Origin: Bacteroidota bacterium | GTDB taxonomy: Bacteria; Bacteroidota; Bacteroidia; AKYH767-A; 2013-40CM-41-45 | Assembly: GCA_026391945.1 (NCBI GenBank) | Contig: JAPLDA010000022.1 | Span: forward strand, 1 to 64,000 | Reading direction: 5' to 3' | Length of the DNA stretch: 64,000 bases | Shown here: positions 51,156 to 59,566 of the stretch, in pieces | Position numbering within the stretch: position 1 is the stretch's first letter | Layout of the letters: each line of letters opens with the position of its first letter | Program-made: the position numbers and the translations under genes | The notes under the pieces: generated by a model | What the model saw: only the letters and a program-made list of their open reading frames with translations | Told to the model about the DNA's origin: nothing | The model's database searches: none

Positions 51156-53348
51156 ATGTCAAACATCCGTTTCAGAGCGCTTGAACACACGGTGAATCGT
51201 CAGCCGGTAAAAGTGATTCCTCCGTCAAACAAGGTTTCCGATTATTTTGGAATCAACGTTTTTAATAAAGATGCCATGCATAAGTTTCTTCCGAGGGATG
51301 CCTATCAGGCAGTGATGGCAGCCATCGATCTTGGAGAACGGATCGACCGTAAAATTGCCGACCAGGTTGCTTTGGGCATGAAAGAATGGGCAACCTCAAA
51401 AGGCGCTTCACATTACACGCACTGGTTTCAGCCTCTCACAGGAACAACCGCCGAAAAGCACGATTCTTTTTTCGAAGTTTCTTTCGACGGAAAAGCGCTT
51501 GAACATTTTTCCGGCGGCGCACTGGCTCAGCAGGAACCGGATGCATCCAGTTTTCCCAGCGGAGGAATCCGGAATACGTTTGAAGCCCGCGGCTATACGG
51601 CCTGGGATCCAAGTTCCCCGGCATTCATCATGGAAAGCGCAAACGGAAAAACGCTTTGCATCCCCACTATTTTTGTTTCCTACACCGGCGAAACACTCGA
51701 CTACAAAGCTCCCTTGCTGAAAGCGCTGCATGCACTTGATAAAGCTGCCGTGGAAGTGTGCCAATACTTTGATAAGAATGTGACCAAGGTTTTCGCTACG
51801 CTCGGCGTTGAACAGGAATATTTCCTCGTGGATACTGCATTGTTCAACTCGCGTCCTGACCTCTCCACTACCGGCCGTACCGTTTTCGGTCACTCGCCTG
51901 CGAAAGGTCAACAGCTGGAAGATCATTATTTCGGTTCCATTCCGGAACGTGTGTATGCTTTCATGCATGACTTCGAAATCGAAGCGTTCAAACTTGGAAT
52001 TCCATTGAAGACAAGGCATAATGAAGTGGCGCCATCGCAATTTGAATGTGCTCCTGTCTTTGAAGAAATCAACCTCGCCGTTGATCACAATGCGTTGCTC
52101 ATGGATGTGATGGATAAAGTAGCCCGCCGGCATAACTTCAAAGTATTGTTTCATGAAAAGCCGTATGCCGGGATCAACGGAAGCGGGAAACATAACAACT
52201 GGAGTTTGGGTACGAACACCGGGAAAAACCTGCTTTCACCTGGAGGAAATCCGAAGTCGAACCTGATGTTTCTTACCTTCTTTGTGAATACCATCAAGGC
52301 AGTATATGAACATGCTGATCTGTTGCGCGCCAGCATTGCATCGGCCGGAAACGATCACCGCTTAGGTGCCAATGAAGCACCGCCTGCCATCATGAGTATT
52401 TTCCTGGGATTGCAGCTCAGTAAAGTTTTGGATGAAATAGAAAAAAGTGTGAAGGACAAAAAAATGAGTCCGGAAGAGAAGACAGCTTTGAAACTGAACA
52501 TCGGTAAAATCCCGGAAATACTTCTGGATAATACCGACAGGAACCGCACATCACCGTTTGCATTTACCGGGAATAAATTTGAATTCAGGGCAGTCGGTTC
52601 TTCCGCCAATTCATCCAATGCCATGATGGTACTAAATACCATTGTTGCGAATCAACTCAATGATTTTAAAAATGAAGTCAATGGCTTGATTAATAAAGGT
52701 GTAAAAAAAGACGAAGCCATCCTGAAAGTGTTGCGTCAGTACATCGTTGATTCCAAACACATCCGGTTTGAAGGAAATGGCTATGGTGATGAATGGGTAA
52801 GAGAAGCGAAGAAACGCGGGCTGAATAACATCACCACCACACCTCCGGCACTTGATGCATTCGTTTCAAAAAAGTCGGTTAAATTGTTTGAAGAAAACGG
52901 AATTTTCTCTCACAGGGAAATTGAAGCACGTCATGAAATCATGTTGGAGACCTACATCAAAAAAATTCAGATCGAATCACGTGTCATCGGCGACCTGGCC
53001 ATCAACCATGTTATACCGGTGGCTGTCAGTTACCAGACGAAACTGGCTGAGAATGCAGTGGCACTTAGGGAGATCGGGATGAAGCCGGAAGTTTTTTCGG
53101 TGCAGTCGGAAACGATCAGGGAAATATCTGACCATATTTCGGTGATCAAAACCAACGTGGAGGCTATGATTGAAGAGCGAAAGAAGGCGAATAAAATCGT
53201 GGATGCCAGGGAAAAGGCTGTAGCCTATTGCGATGCAGTACGGACACATTTTGATGTCATCCGCAAACATGTTGATAAACTTGAAATGCTGGTGGACGAT
53301 GAGATGTGGCCGATGGCAAAATACCGTGAGTTGGTCACAATTCGCTGA
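51156..53348 (+). CDS. glnN: Glutamine synthetase type III
   Basis: A 730-residue GSIII, the large glutamine synthetase of Bacteroidota and others; it condenses glutamate and ammonia using ATP. Recognisable motifs are VEQEYFLVD, KTRHNEVAPSQFE, GINGSGKHNNWSLGTN and AGNDHRLGANEAPPAI, and FEFRAVGSSANSSNAM. The C-terminal ~150 residues include a long helical region. The length is normal for GSIII and much greater than GSI. No ammonium transporter or PII protein lies next to it. A promoter-like element lies upstream and a terminator after the stop. Confidence 0.96.
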   Translation: MSNIRFRALEHTVNRQPVKVIPPSNKVSDYFGINVFNKDAMHKFLPRDAYQAVMAAIDLGERIDRKIADQVALGMKEWATSKGASHYTHWFQPLTGTTAEKHDSFFEVSFDGKALEHFSGGALAQQEPDASSFPSGGIRNTFEARGYTAWDPSSPAFIMESANGKTLCIPTIFVSYTGETLDYKAPLLKALHALDKAAVEVCQYFDKNVTKVFATLGVEQEYFLVDTALFNSRPDLSTTGRTVFGHSPAKGQQLEDHYFGSIPERVYAFMHDFEIEAFKLGIPLKTRHNEVAPSQFECAPVFEEINLAVDHNALLMDVMDKVARRHNFKVLFHEKPYAGINGSGKHNNWSLGTNTGKNLLSPGGNPKSNLMFLTFFVNTIKAVYEHADLLRASIASAGNDHRLGANEAPPAIMSIFLGLQLSKVLDEIEKSVKDKKMSPEEKTALKLNIGKIPEILLDNTDRNRTSPFAFTGNKFEFRAVGSSANSSNAMMVLNTIVANQLNDFKNEVNGLINKGVKKDEAILKVLRQYIVDSKHIRFEGNGYGDEWVREAKKRGLNNITTTPPALDAFVSKKSVKLFEENGIFSHREIEARHEIMLETYIKKIQIESRVIGDLAINHVIPVAVSYQTKLAENAVALREIGMKPEVFSVQSETIREISDHISVIKTNVEAMIEERKKANKIVDAREKAVAYCDAVRTHFDVIRKHVDKLEMLVDDEMWPMAKYRELVTIR

Positions 53349-53370
53349 ATATTCTATTGGTTTAATGAAG

Positions 53371-53402
53371 AAAACCGGTGAACAATCATCACCGGTTTTT
53401 TG
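53371..53402 (+). terminator. Terminator after the GSIII gene
   Basis: Stem AAACCGGTGA / TCACCGGTTT with loop ACAATCA, ending in a T-run. Confidence 0.85.
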
Positions 53403-53439
53403 ATTTTCTGATAATTATGTTGCACCTGTGTTTTTTTTC

Positions 53440-53447
53440 TATATTCG
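53440..53447 (+). promoter_or_regulatory. -7 element for the OmpA/LysM gene
   Basis: TATATTCG (53440-53447), one base from the consensus, about 95 bases before ATG 53543; TTG is 17 bases upstream of it. Confidence 0.35.
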
Positions 53448-53542
53448 CAACCATTATTCATATTTGATTTAATTAAAATTATTTTTTTCTTTGCCTGATA
53501 AAGAATTTTCCTAACCCGCTCAATTGCATAATAAACATTGAT

Positions 53543-55987
53543 ATGAAAATTTATAAATCGGTTGCTTGTTTCTTCATCGGCCTGGTAATGGTCATTTCGG
53601 CAAGTGCTCAAAAAACATCGACCTCTTCTGCTGATGCAGCGTATACCAAAGGCGATTATTACGACGCTGTTCCCCTTTACAAAAAGGCTTTTAACAAGGA
53701 AAAAAACAAAGCAAAAAAAGCAGAGATTCTTTTTAAAACGGCAGAATCATACCGGATGGTCAACGACTTCAAAAACCAGGAAGTATGGTACGACAAGGCT
53801 ATCAAAGGCGGGTACAAAGAACCTGTCGTTTTTCTCAGGCTCGCTGAAGCCCTTCAGTTCAATGGCAAATACGATGAGGCAATCGTCCAGTTTACTACTT
53901 TTAAAAATGCAGCGGTAAATGATCCCCGCGGCGAAGATGGAATCAAAGCCTGCACACAGGCGCAAAAATGGAAAGACAAACCAACCCGGTACAGGATTGA
54001 TAACGCTTCAGCGCTGAACTCCAAGTACAGCGATTTCGGCGTGTCTTATTCCAACAAAGATCATCGAGCTGTGATTTTTACTTCTGCCCGCGAGGAATCA
54101 ATTGGTAAAAACAATGACGGCGGCACCGGTGAAAAGTTCCAGGATCTCTACGAAGCCAGCGTCGATAAAAAAGGAAAATGGAGTACGCCGAAACCACTCC
54201 TTGAACCCATCAATTCAGGTGGCAACGATGGCGGAGCTGCTCTGGATAAAAAAGGCAACGAAATGTTTTTCACCCGCTGCGATTTTGAAAAAGGAAAAGT
54301 GGGTATCTGTGAAATTTATTTTACGAAAAGAAAAGGACAAACCTGGGATGAACCGAAACTCATTCCTCTGTCACCCGACAGTGCTACAGTCGGCCAGCCA
54401 TGTTTATCTCCTGACGAACAGACTTTATATTTTGTTTCTGACATGCCGGGCGGACAAGGCGGAAAAGACATTTGGATGAGTGCCTATGATAGGAAAGCAA
54501 AAGCTTGGGGAAAGCCTGTGAACCTTGGAAATAAAGTGAACACCGCAGAAGATGACATGTTCCCTTTTGTTGCTCCTGACAACACGCTTTACTTCGCTTC
54601 TAAAGGACATCCCGGCATGGGCGGTTTGGATATCTTCAAAACAAAAATGAGTACAGGTGGTGCCTGGGAAGAGCCGGTTAACATGAGATACCCGATCAAT
54701 ACGCCTGCTGATGATTTTGCATTTTTAATAGACGAAGGCAACGACAAAGGTTACCTGAGTTCGAACCGTGAAGGTGGTAAAGGCGGGGATGATATTTACA
54801 CTTGGGTTTTGCCGCCATTGGTTTTCACCGTGTCAGGAAAAGTATTTGATGCCGATTCAAAAGCAAACATCGAAGGCGTCAGCATTGAACTTTTTGGAAG
54901 CGACGGAACATCTGTGCCATACAAAACAGACAAGACCGGTGCTTACAAATTCGACCTGAAGCCGGAAACCAGTTACAAGGTTTCTGCTACGATGAAAGAC
55001 TACCTGAATAAATACATTGAAGTTTCAACGGTTGGTCTCGAGATATCAAAAGATTTTATCGGTGATTTCGATTTCGCCATGAAGTCAACCAAGAAACCGA
55101 TCGAACTTCCGAACATTTTATATGATCTCGCTAAATGGGATCTGAGGCCTGAATCAAAAATTGCTTTGGATGGCCTTGTGAAAACAATGGATGAGAATCC
55201 TACCATCGTGATTGAATTGGGATCTCACACCGACTCACGCCCGATTCCAATGACTAACGATACACTGTCACAACGACGCGCCCAATCGGTCGTGGATTAC
55301 CTCATCGAAAAAGGCGTGGATGCTGATCGTCTCCATGCAAAGGGTTATGGTGAAAAAGAACCGCGGACTTTAAATGTAAACATGGGCCATTTCAAAGCGG
55401 GTGATGTTTTGACGGATGCTTTTATCACCGGCTTAAAAAATACTGCCCTAAAAGAAGAAGCGCACCAGTTGAACCGCCGCACAGAATTTAAAGTGCTGCG
55501 TACGAATTATGTGAAAGGTCAGAAGGCTACGGAAAATGCGCCAGCACCGGGAACAGTGATTGATTCAGTAGCCGGCAAAGCGGTGCCTAAAGAAGATGTT
55601 GCAAACCCGGTAAAGGTTGAGCTGACTGAAAAACCAAAAGAAGAAATCCCTGCACCTGCAGCGAAGGAGCCGGGTAAAATTTATGTATGCGAAAAGAAAG
55701 ATACCTATATGTCGGTGGCGAAGAAATTCGGAATGACTATGAAGGATCTGAAGACGTTGAATGGCTTAAAGACTGAACAGATCGCAGAAGGCATGGAATT
55801 GAAAGTTGAAAAAACCGGAGACTATACTGAGTTCGACAGCAAATTCTACACACTGGAAAAAGGCGATGAAAGCTATTCTAAAATTGCCAAGAAGATTAAT
55901 ATGAAAACCGGCGACCTGAAAAAACTGAACAAAGGTGTGGATGAAGATACATTCCACCCTGGCAAGAAGATCAGGATCGCAAAGTAG
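53543..55987 (+). CDS. OmpA-family protein with TPR, PD40, CRD and two LysM domains (PorE-like)
   Basis: An 814-residue envelope protein. Order: signal MKIYKSVACFFIGLVMVISASA; TPR-like repeats (about 30-130); PD40/WD40-type propeller strands (about 150-410; 'LSPDEQTLYFVSD', 'APDNTLYFASKG'); carboxypeptidase regulatory-like domain (VSGKVFDADSKANIEGVSIELFG, about 425-510); OmpA-C domain (DLAKWDLRPESKIALDG...IELGSHTDSRP...RRAQSVVDYL, about 530-645); and two LysM segments (about 705-755 and 765-813). The first four modules match PorE, a T9SS component tying the machinery to peptidoglycan; the LysM pair would add more anchoring. Exact identity needs comparison. Confidence 0.85.
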   Translation: MKIYKSVACFFIGLVMVISASAQKTSTSSADAAYTKGDYYDAVPLYKKAFNKEKNKAKKAEILFKTAESYRMVNDFKNQEVWYDKAIKGGYKEPVVFLRLAEALQFNGKYDEAIVQFTTFKNAAVNDPRGEDGIKACTQAQKWKDKPTRYRIDNASALNSKYSDFGVSYSNKDHRAVIFTSAREESIGKNNDGGTGEKFQDLYEASVDKKGKWSTPKPLLEPINSGGNDGGAALDKKGNEMFFTRCDFEKGKVGICEIYFTKRKGQTWDEPKLIPLSPDSATVGQPCLSPDEQTLYFVSDMPGGQGGKDIWMSAYDRKAKAWGKPVNLGNKVNTAEDDMFPFVAPDNTLYFASKGHPGMGGLDIFKTKMSTGGAWEEPVNMRYPINTPADDFAFLIDEGNDKGYLSSNREGGKGGDDIYTWVLPPLVFTVSGKVFDADSKANIEGVSIELFGSDGTSVPYKTDKTGAYKFDLKPETSYKVSATMKDYLNKYIEVSTVGLEISKDFIGDFDFAMKSTKKPIELPNILYDLAKWDLRPESKIALDGLVKTMDENPTIVIELGSHTDSRPIPMTNDTLSQRRAQSVVDYLIEKGVDADRLHAKGYGEKEPRTLNVNMGHFKAGDVLTDAFITGLKNTALKEEAHQLNRRTEFKVLRTNYVKGQKATENAPAPGTVIDSVAGKAVPKEDVANPVKVELTEKPKEEIPAPAAKEPGKIYVCEKKDTYMSVAKKFGMTMKDLKTLNGLKTEQIAEGMELKVEKTGDYTEFDSKFYTLEKGDESYSKIAKKINMKTGDLKKLNKGVDEDTFHPGKKIRIAK

Positions 55988-56054
55988 CGATGAATATATT
56001 TTTGAAAGCGTTCTGCCGGGTAATGGTGGAACGCTTTTCATTTTTACAAGTGTG

Positions 56055-57227
56055 ATGAGCGATAAAACAAAATATGAATCGCGCGGCGTGAGCGCTTCGA
56101 AAGAAGACGTACACCGGGCTATCAGCAACATCGACAAAGGAATTTTCCCCAAAGCATTTTGCAAAATTGTTCCTGATTTTCTTGGGAATGATGATGCGTA
56201 TTGTGTGGTCATGCATGCCGATGGTGCCGGAACCAAATCGTCACTGGCGTATGCATATTGGAAGGAAACCGGCGATGCAGGCGTATGGAAGGGAATTGCA
56301 CAGGATGCAGTGATCATGAATACCGATGATCTCCTTTGTGTCGGTGCCACTGAAAACATTTTGCTGTCATCAACGATTGGAAGAAACAAACATCTCGTTC
56401 CGGGAGAAGTGATTTCCGCTGTGATCAACGGAACAGAACAGGTACTTGAGATGCTTCGCTCTCATGGTATCAGCATTCATTCAACCGGCGGCGAAACAGC
56501 CGATGTCGGTGACCTCGTGAGAACCATCATCGTTGATTCCACGGTCGTGTGCAGGATGAAAAAAAGCGAGGTCATCAACAATGCAAACATCCAGGCAGGA
56601 GATGTCATCATTGGATTTGCATCGTCAGGAAAAACAAATTACGAAGATGATTACAACAGCGGTATCGGGAGCAATGGATTGACTTCAGCCCGGCACGATG
56701 TTTTTAATAAAACCGTTGCAGAAAAATACCCGGAGACATACGATCCTGCAACAGGAGAGAAATTCATTTACTCCGGAACAAAAAATCTCACCGATCAATA
56801 TTCAATATTCAATAGTCAATATTCAATTGCTAAATTGATTCTTTCGCCAACGAGAACGTATGCTCCGGTGATGATAAAAATCTTTGCTCAGCACAGGAAT
56901 AAAATTCATGGCATGATTCACTGCAGTGGAGGCGGACAAACCAAGGTCATGCATTTCGTCGATCAGTTGCATGTGATCAAAGACCATTTGTTCCCGTTGC
57001 CTCCTGTATTCAGTTTGATCAGGGATGAGAGTAAGACTCCATGGCAGGAGATGTACAGAGTCTTTAACATGGGTCACCGGATGGAAATCTATTGCGAAGA
57101 AAAAGATGCCGCTGCGATGATGGATGTCGCAAAGGAATTCAACCTGGAAGCAAAGATCGTCGGCAGGGTAGAAGCGGGAGAAAAAAAACTGACGATCTGT
57201 TCGGAGTTCGGAGAATTTATTTACTGA
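56055..57227 (+). CDS. purM: Phosphoribosylformylglycinamidine cyclo-ligase (AIR synthase)
   Basis: A 390-residue PurM, making aminoimidazole ribonucleotide in purine synthesis. ATG 56055 (MSDKTKYESRGVSASKEDVH) is chosen; an upstream in-frame ATG 55935 overlaps the OmpA gene. Family segments: the GAGTKSSLAYAYW ATP-binding loop, IAQDAVIMNTDDLLCVGA, STGGETADVGDL, GFASSGKTNYEDDYNSG and HGMIHCSGGGQTKVMHF. Residues ~247-258 (QYSIFNSQYSIA) are encoded by five TCAATAT-like heptamers (56795-56829) in place of the usual segment. The rest is normal. Confidence 0.93.
   Translation: MSDKTKYESRGVSASKEDVHRAISNIDKGIFPKAFCKIVPDFLGNDDAYCVVMHADGAGTKSSLAYAYWKETGDAGVWKGIAQDAVIMNTDDLLCVGATENILLSSTIGRNKHLVPGEVISAVINGTEQVLEMLRSHGISIHSTGGETADVGDLVRTIIVDSTVVCRMKKSEVINNANIQAGDVIIGFASSGKTNYEDDYNSGIGSNGLTSARHDVFNKTVAEKYPETYDPATGEKFIYSGTKNLTDQYSIFNSQYSIAKLILSPTRTYAPVMIKIFAQHRNKIHGMIHCSGGGQTKVMHFVDQLHVIKDHLFPLPPVFSLIRDESKTPWQEMYRVFNMGHRMEIYCEEKDAAAMMDVAKEFNLEAKIVGRVEAGEKKLTICSEFGEFIY
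56795..56829 (+). repeat. In-frame heptamer repeat inside purM
   Basis: TCAATAT, TCAATAT, TCAATAG, TCAATAT, TCAATTG: five tandem heptamers. The same heptamer on the opposite strand resembles TATTGAG at 20466-20493. Thirty-five bases (five units of seven) span the codons for QYSIFNSQYSI without breaking the frame. Confidence 0.7.
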
Positions 57228-57250
57228 GATTATTAAACGAAAAGTAAAAG

Positions 57251-58324
57251 ATGCTTTTAGAAAAATTAGAAGCCATTAAACGACGCTTCCAGGAAGTGGA
57301 ACTGGAACTCAGCGGATCGGAGGCGATGAAGGATATGAAACGGTTTGCCCAGTTGAATCGTGAGTATAAAGAACTTCAGAGAATTGTTGAAATCTATCAT
57401 GTCTATAAAAATGTTCAGAGCAACCTCGAACATTCAAAAAGCGTGGTAGCCAATGAAAAGGATGATGAGTTCCGCGAGATGGCAAAAATTGAAATGGATG
57501 AGCTCACCAGGCAAAGTGAAACACTGGAGGAAGAAATCCGTGTCATGCTCATTCCTGCTGATCCCGAAGACGCCAAAGATGCCATCATGGAAATCCGTGC
57601 TGGTACGGGCGGTGACGAAGCCAGCATTTTTGCCGGCGACCTGTACCGGATGTACACGCGGTTCTGTGAACGCAAAGGATGGAAGATTGAACTCGTCGAC
57701 TACACGCAGGGAACTGCAGGCGGTTTTAAGGAAGTCATCATCGAAGTTCATGGAGATGGCGCGTATGGAATCCTGAAATATGAAAGTGGTGTTCACCGTG
57801 TGCAGCGCGTTCCGCAAACAGAAACACAGGGACGGGTTCATACTTCTGCGGCTTCCGTGGTAGTGCTTCCTGAAGTGGATGAATTTGATGTCGACATCAA
57901 ACCAAATGAAATCCGGAAAGATCTTTTTTGCTCACAAGGTCCCGGCGGACAGTCGGTGAATACTACTTATTCTGCCGTGCGGTTGACGCACATTCCTACC
58001 GGCATTGTGGCGCAATGCCAGGATGAAAAATCACAGATTAAAAATTACGCCAAAGCATTGCAGGTTTTGCGCGCCCGGATTTATGAAGTCGAGTTGAATA
58101 AAAGAATGGAAGAGCGTTCGAAGAAACGCAAGACCATGGTTTCAACCGGCGACCGTTCAGCAAAAATTCGTACGTACAATTATCCACAGAGCCGTATCAC
58201 CGATCATCGCATCGGCATGACGACACACAACCTTCCGACATTTGTGGATGGCGACATTGAAGACATGATTGAAGCATTGCAGTTGGCAGAGAATGCCGAA
58301 CGGCTGAAAGAGGGAGTGGTGTAA
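57251..58324 (+). CDS. prfA: Peptide chain release factor 1
   Basis: A 357-residue class I release factor. The PxT-type anticodon tripeptide is PQT (RVPQTETQGRVHTSA, about residue 193), marking RF1 rather than RF2, and the GGQ motif is at 232-234 (GPGGQSVNTTYSAVRL). No frameshift site is present, as expected for RF1. It follows purM by 23 bases. RF1 terminates at UAA and UAG. Downstream is a gap of 347 bases with repeats. Confidence 0.96.
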   Translation: MLLEKLEAIKRRFQEVELELSGSEAMKDMKRFAQLNREYKELQRIVEIYHVYKNVQSNLEHSKSVVANEKDDEFREMAKIEMDELTRQSETLEEEIRVMLIPADPEDAKDAIMEIRAGTGGDEASIFAGDLYRMYTRFCERKGWKIELVDYTQGTAGGFKEVIIEVHGDGAYGILKYESGVHRVQRVPQTETQGRVHTSAASVVVLPEVDEFDVDIKPNEIRKDLFCSQGPGGQSVNTTYSAVRLTHIPTGIVAQCQDEKSQIKNYAKALQVLRARIYEVELNKRMEERSKKRKTMVSTGDRSAKIRTYNYPQSRITDHRIGMTTHNLPTFVDGDIEDMIEALQLAENAERLKEGVV

Positions 58325-58390
58325 GCGATGGCATTGAATAGTGGATATAGCCCGCTTGTCACATTCTCCGCTTCTCCATTTCCCTGCACC

Positions 58391-58529
58391 CTCTGCTTCT
58401 CAGCGTCCTCCGAGCAAAATTATCTTCCCTGAAATTTTTTCACGCAGGGCTCGCAGGGGAGCGGAGAACGCAGAGTCGAAATTGATTTTGTGTGATCCCT
58501 CAGCGCACTCTGCTTCTCAGCGTCCTCCG
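58391..58529. repeat. Duplicated short word in the prfA-dioxygenase gap
   Basis: CTCTGCTTCTCAGCGTCCTCCG occurs at 58391-58412 and 58508-58529. Between the two copies, TTTTCACGCAGGGCTCGCAGGGG and GAGAACGCAGAG are in the style of the 13275-13485 repeat. The 58325-58671 gap shows no gene. Confidence 0.6.
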
Positions 58530-58671
58530 CCTGAATTTTTTTTAAATAAAATGATGAAATAGGTGTATTGAATATTTCCTGCTTCTTCCATTCACCGTTT
58601 CCCCTCCTCCGATATAAAAGATTTTCCGATTGTAAAACCCCGTTCCATTTTTTTTGTAATTTTATCTTTCA

Positions 58672-59535
58672 ATGAAACGAAGAAACTTCATTCAACTTGT
58701 TGCTACTTCCATCGCTATGACTTCACTGACTTCATTTAAAAAAGTTACAGACGGGTTGGAAACAACAGGCTCCCGGATGCCTGTGTTATTCGTTGGCCAT
58801 GGCAACCCGATGAATGCCATCGAAGAAAATGAATTCAGCCGTGCCTGGAATAAAATCGGAAAAGAACTTCCGCTTCCCAAAGCCATCTTATGTGTGAGTG
58901 CGCATTGGCAAACAAAGGGAACAAAAGTCACCGCCATGGCGAAGCCGAAAACCATTCATGATTTCTCCGGCTTTCCGCAGGAGTTATTTGACAAACAGTA
59001 TCCGGCTCCCGGTTCACCGGAATTTGCCGGCGAGACAAAAAAAATAATCAGGAGCACAACAGTCGAACTCAATGACGACTGGGGACTCGATCATGGCTGC
59101 TGGAGCGTTTTAGCAAGGATGTTCCCCGATGCAACGGTTCCGGTTTTTCAGTTGTCGCTCGATTATTCTCAGCCACCGGAATATCATTACCAACTTGCAA
59201 AAGAACTCACCGGCCTCAGGAAAAAAGGAGTGTTGATTGTAGGAAGCGGCAACATCGTTCACAACCTCGGTATGCTGCAATGGAATGATTCGGTGTACGA
59301 CTGGGCAACAGAATTTGATGAGCGGATTAAAAAACTGATTCTTTCCGGAGATCACCAACCCATTATTCATTATGAAAAATTCGGTGCGGCAGCGAAACTC
59401 GCCGTTCCTACCAACGAACATTTCCTGCCTTTGTTATATGCTCTTGCCTTGCAGGAAAAAAATGAACCGGTCAGTTTCTACGCGGAGAAAACCATGATGG
59501 GTTCCATCTCGATGCGGAGTGTGAAGATGGGTTGA
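58672..59535 (+). CDS. DODA-type extradiol dioxygenase (YgiD family) with Tat-like N-terminus
   Basis: A 287-residue class III extradiol dioxygenase of the 4,5-DOPA-dioxygenase/YgiD family. Metal-ligand candidates are His in VLFVGHGNPM (about residue 42), His in CVSAHWQ and the His/Glu around NDDWGLDHGCWSVL, plus a late HFLPLLYAL segment. The N-terminus (MKRRNFIQLVATSIAMTSLTSFKK) contains RRNFI followed by a hydrophobic core, resembling a twin-arginine signal, which is unusual for a YgiD protein. Substrate unknown; the ring-cleaving chemistry is inferred from family. It converges on sppA. Confidence 0.85.
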   Translation: MKRRNFIQLVATSIAMTSLTSFKKVTDGLETTGSRMPVLFVGHGNPMNAIEENEFSRAWNKIGKELPLPKAILCVSAHWQTKGTKVTAMAKPKTIHDFSGFPQELFDKQYPAPGSPEFAGETKKIIRSTTVELNDDWGLDHGCWSVLARMFPDATVPVFQLSLDYSQPPEYHYQLAKELTGLRKKGVLIVGSGNIVHNLGMLQWNDSVYDWATEFDERIKKLILSGDHQPIIHYEKFGAAAKLAVPTNEHFLPLLYALALQEKNEPVSFYAEKTMMGSISMRSVKMG

Positions 59536-59543
59536 ATTTTATT

Positions 59544-59565
59544 ACCCATGACTGAAGTCAGGGGT
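59544..59565. repeat. Fifth hairpin with TGAA loop (imperfect)
   Basis: ACCCATGAC-TGAA-GTCAGGGGT (59544-59565): same arm text as the 399-422 hairpin, in the opposite loop orientation, but one arm has lost a T. It lies between the convergent dioxygenase and sppA genes. Confidence 0.6.
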
Positions 59566-59566
59566 T

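Noticed and set aside
51408-52193. 261-codon antisense frame opposite the GSIII gene
   Set aside because: A shadow of GSIII coding; no promoter, no domain, and the GSIII motifs are complete.
55935-56054. Longer N-terminus for purM
   Set aside because: It would overlap the end of the OmpA/LysM gene; the family start fits ATG 56055.
55766-56428. 220-codon minus-strand frame spanning the end of the OmpA gene and start of purM
   Set aside because: It overlaps two well-supported plus-strand genes and shows only low-complexity residues.
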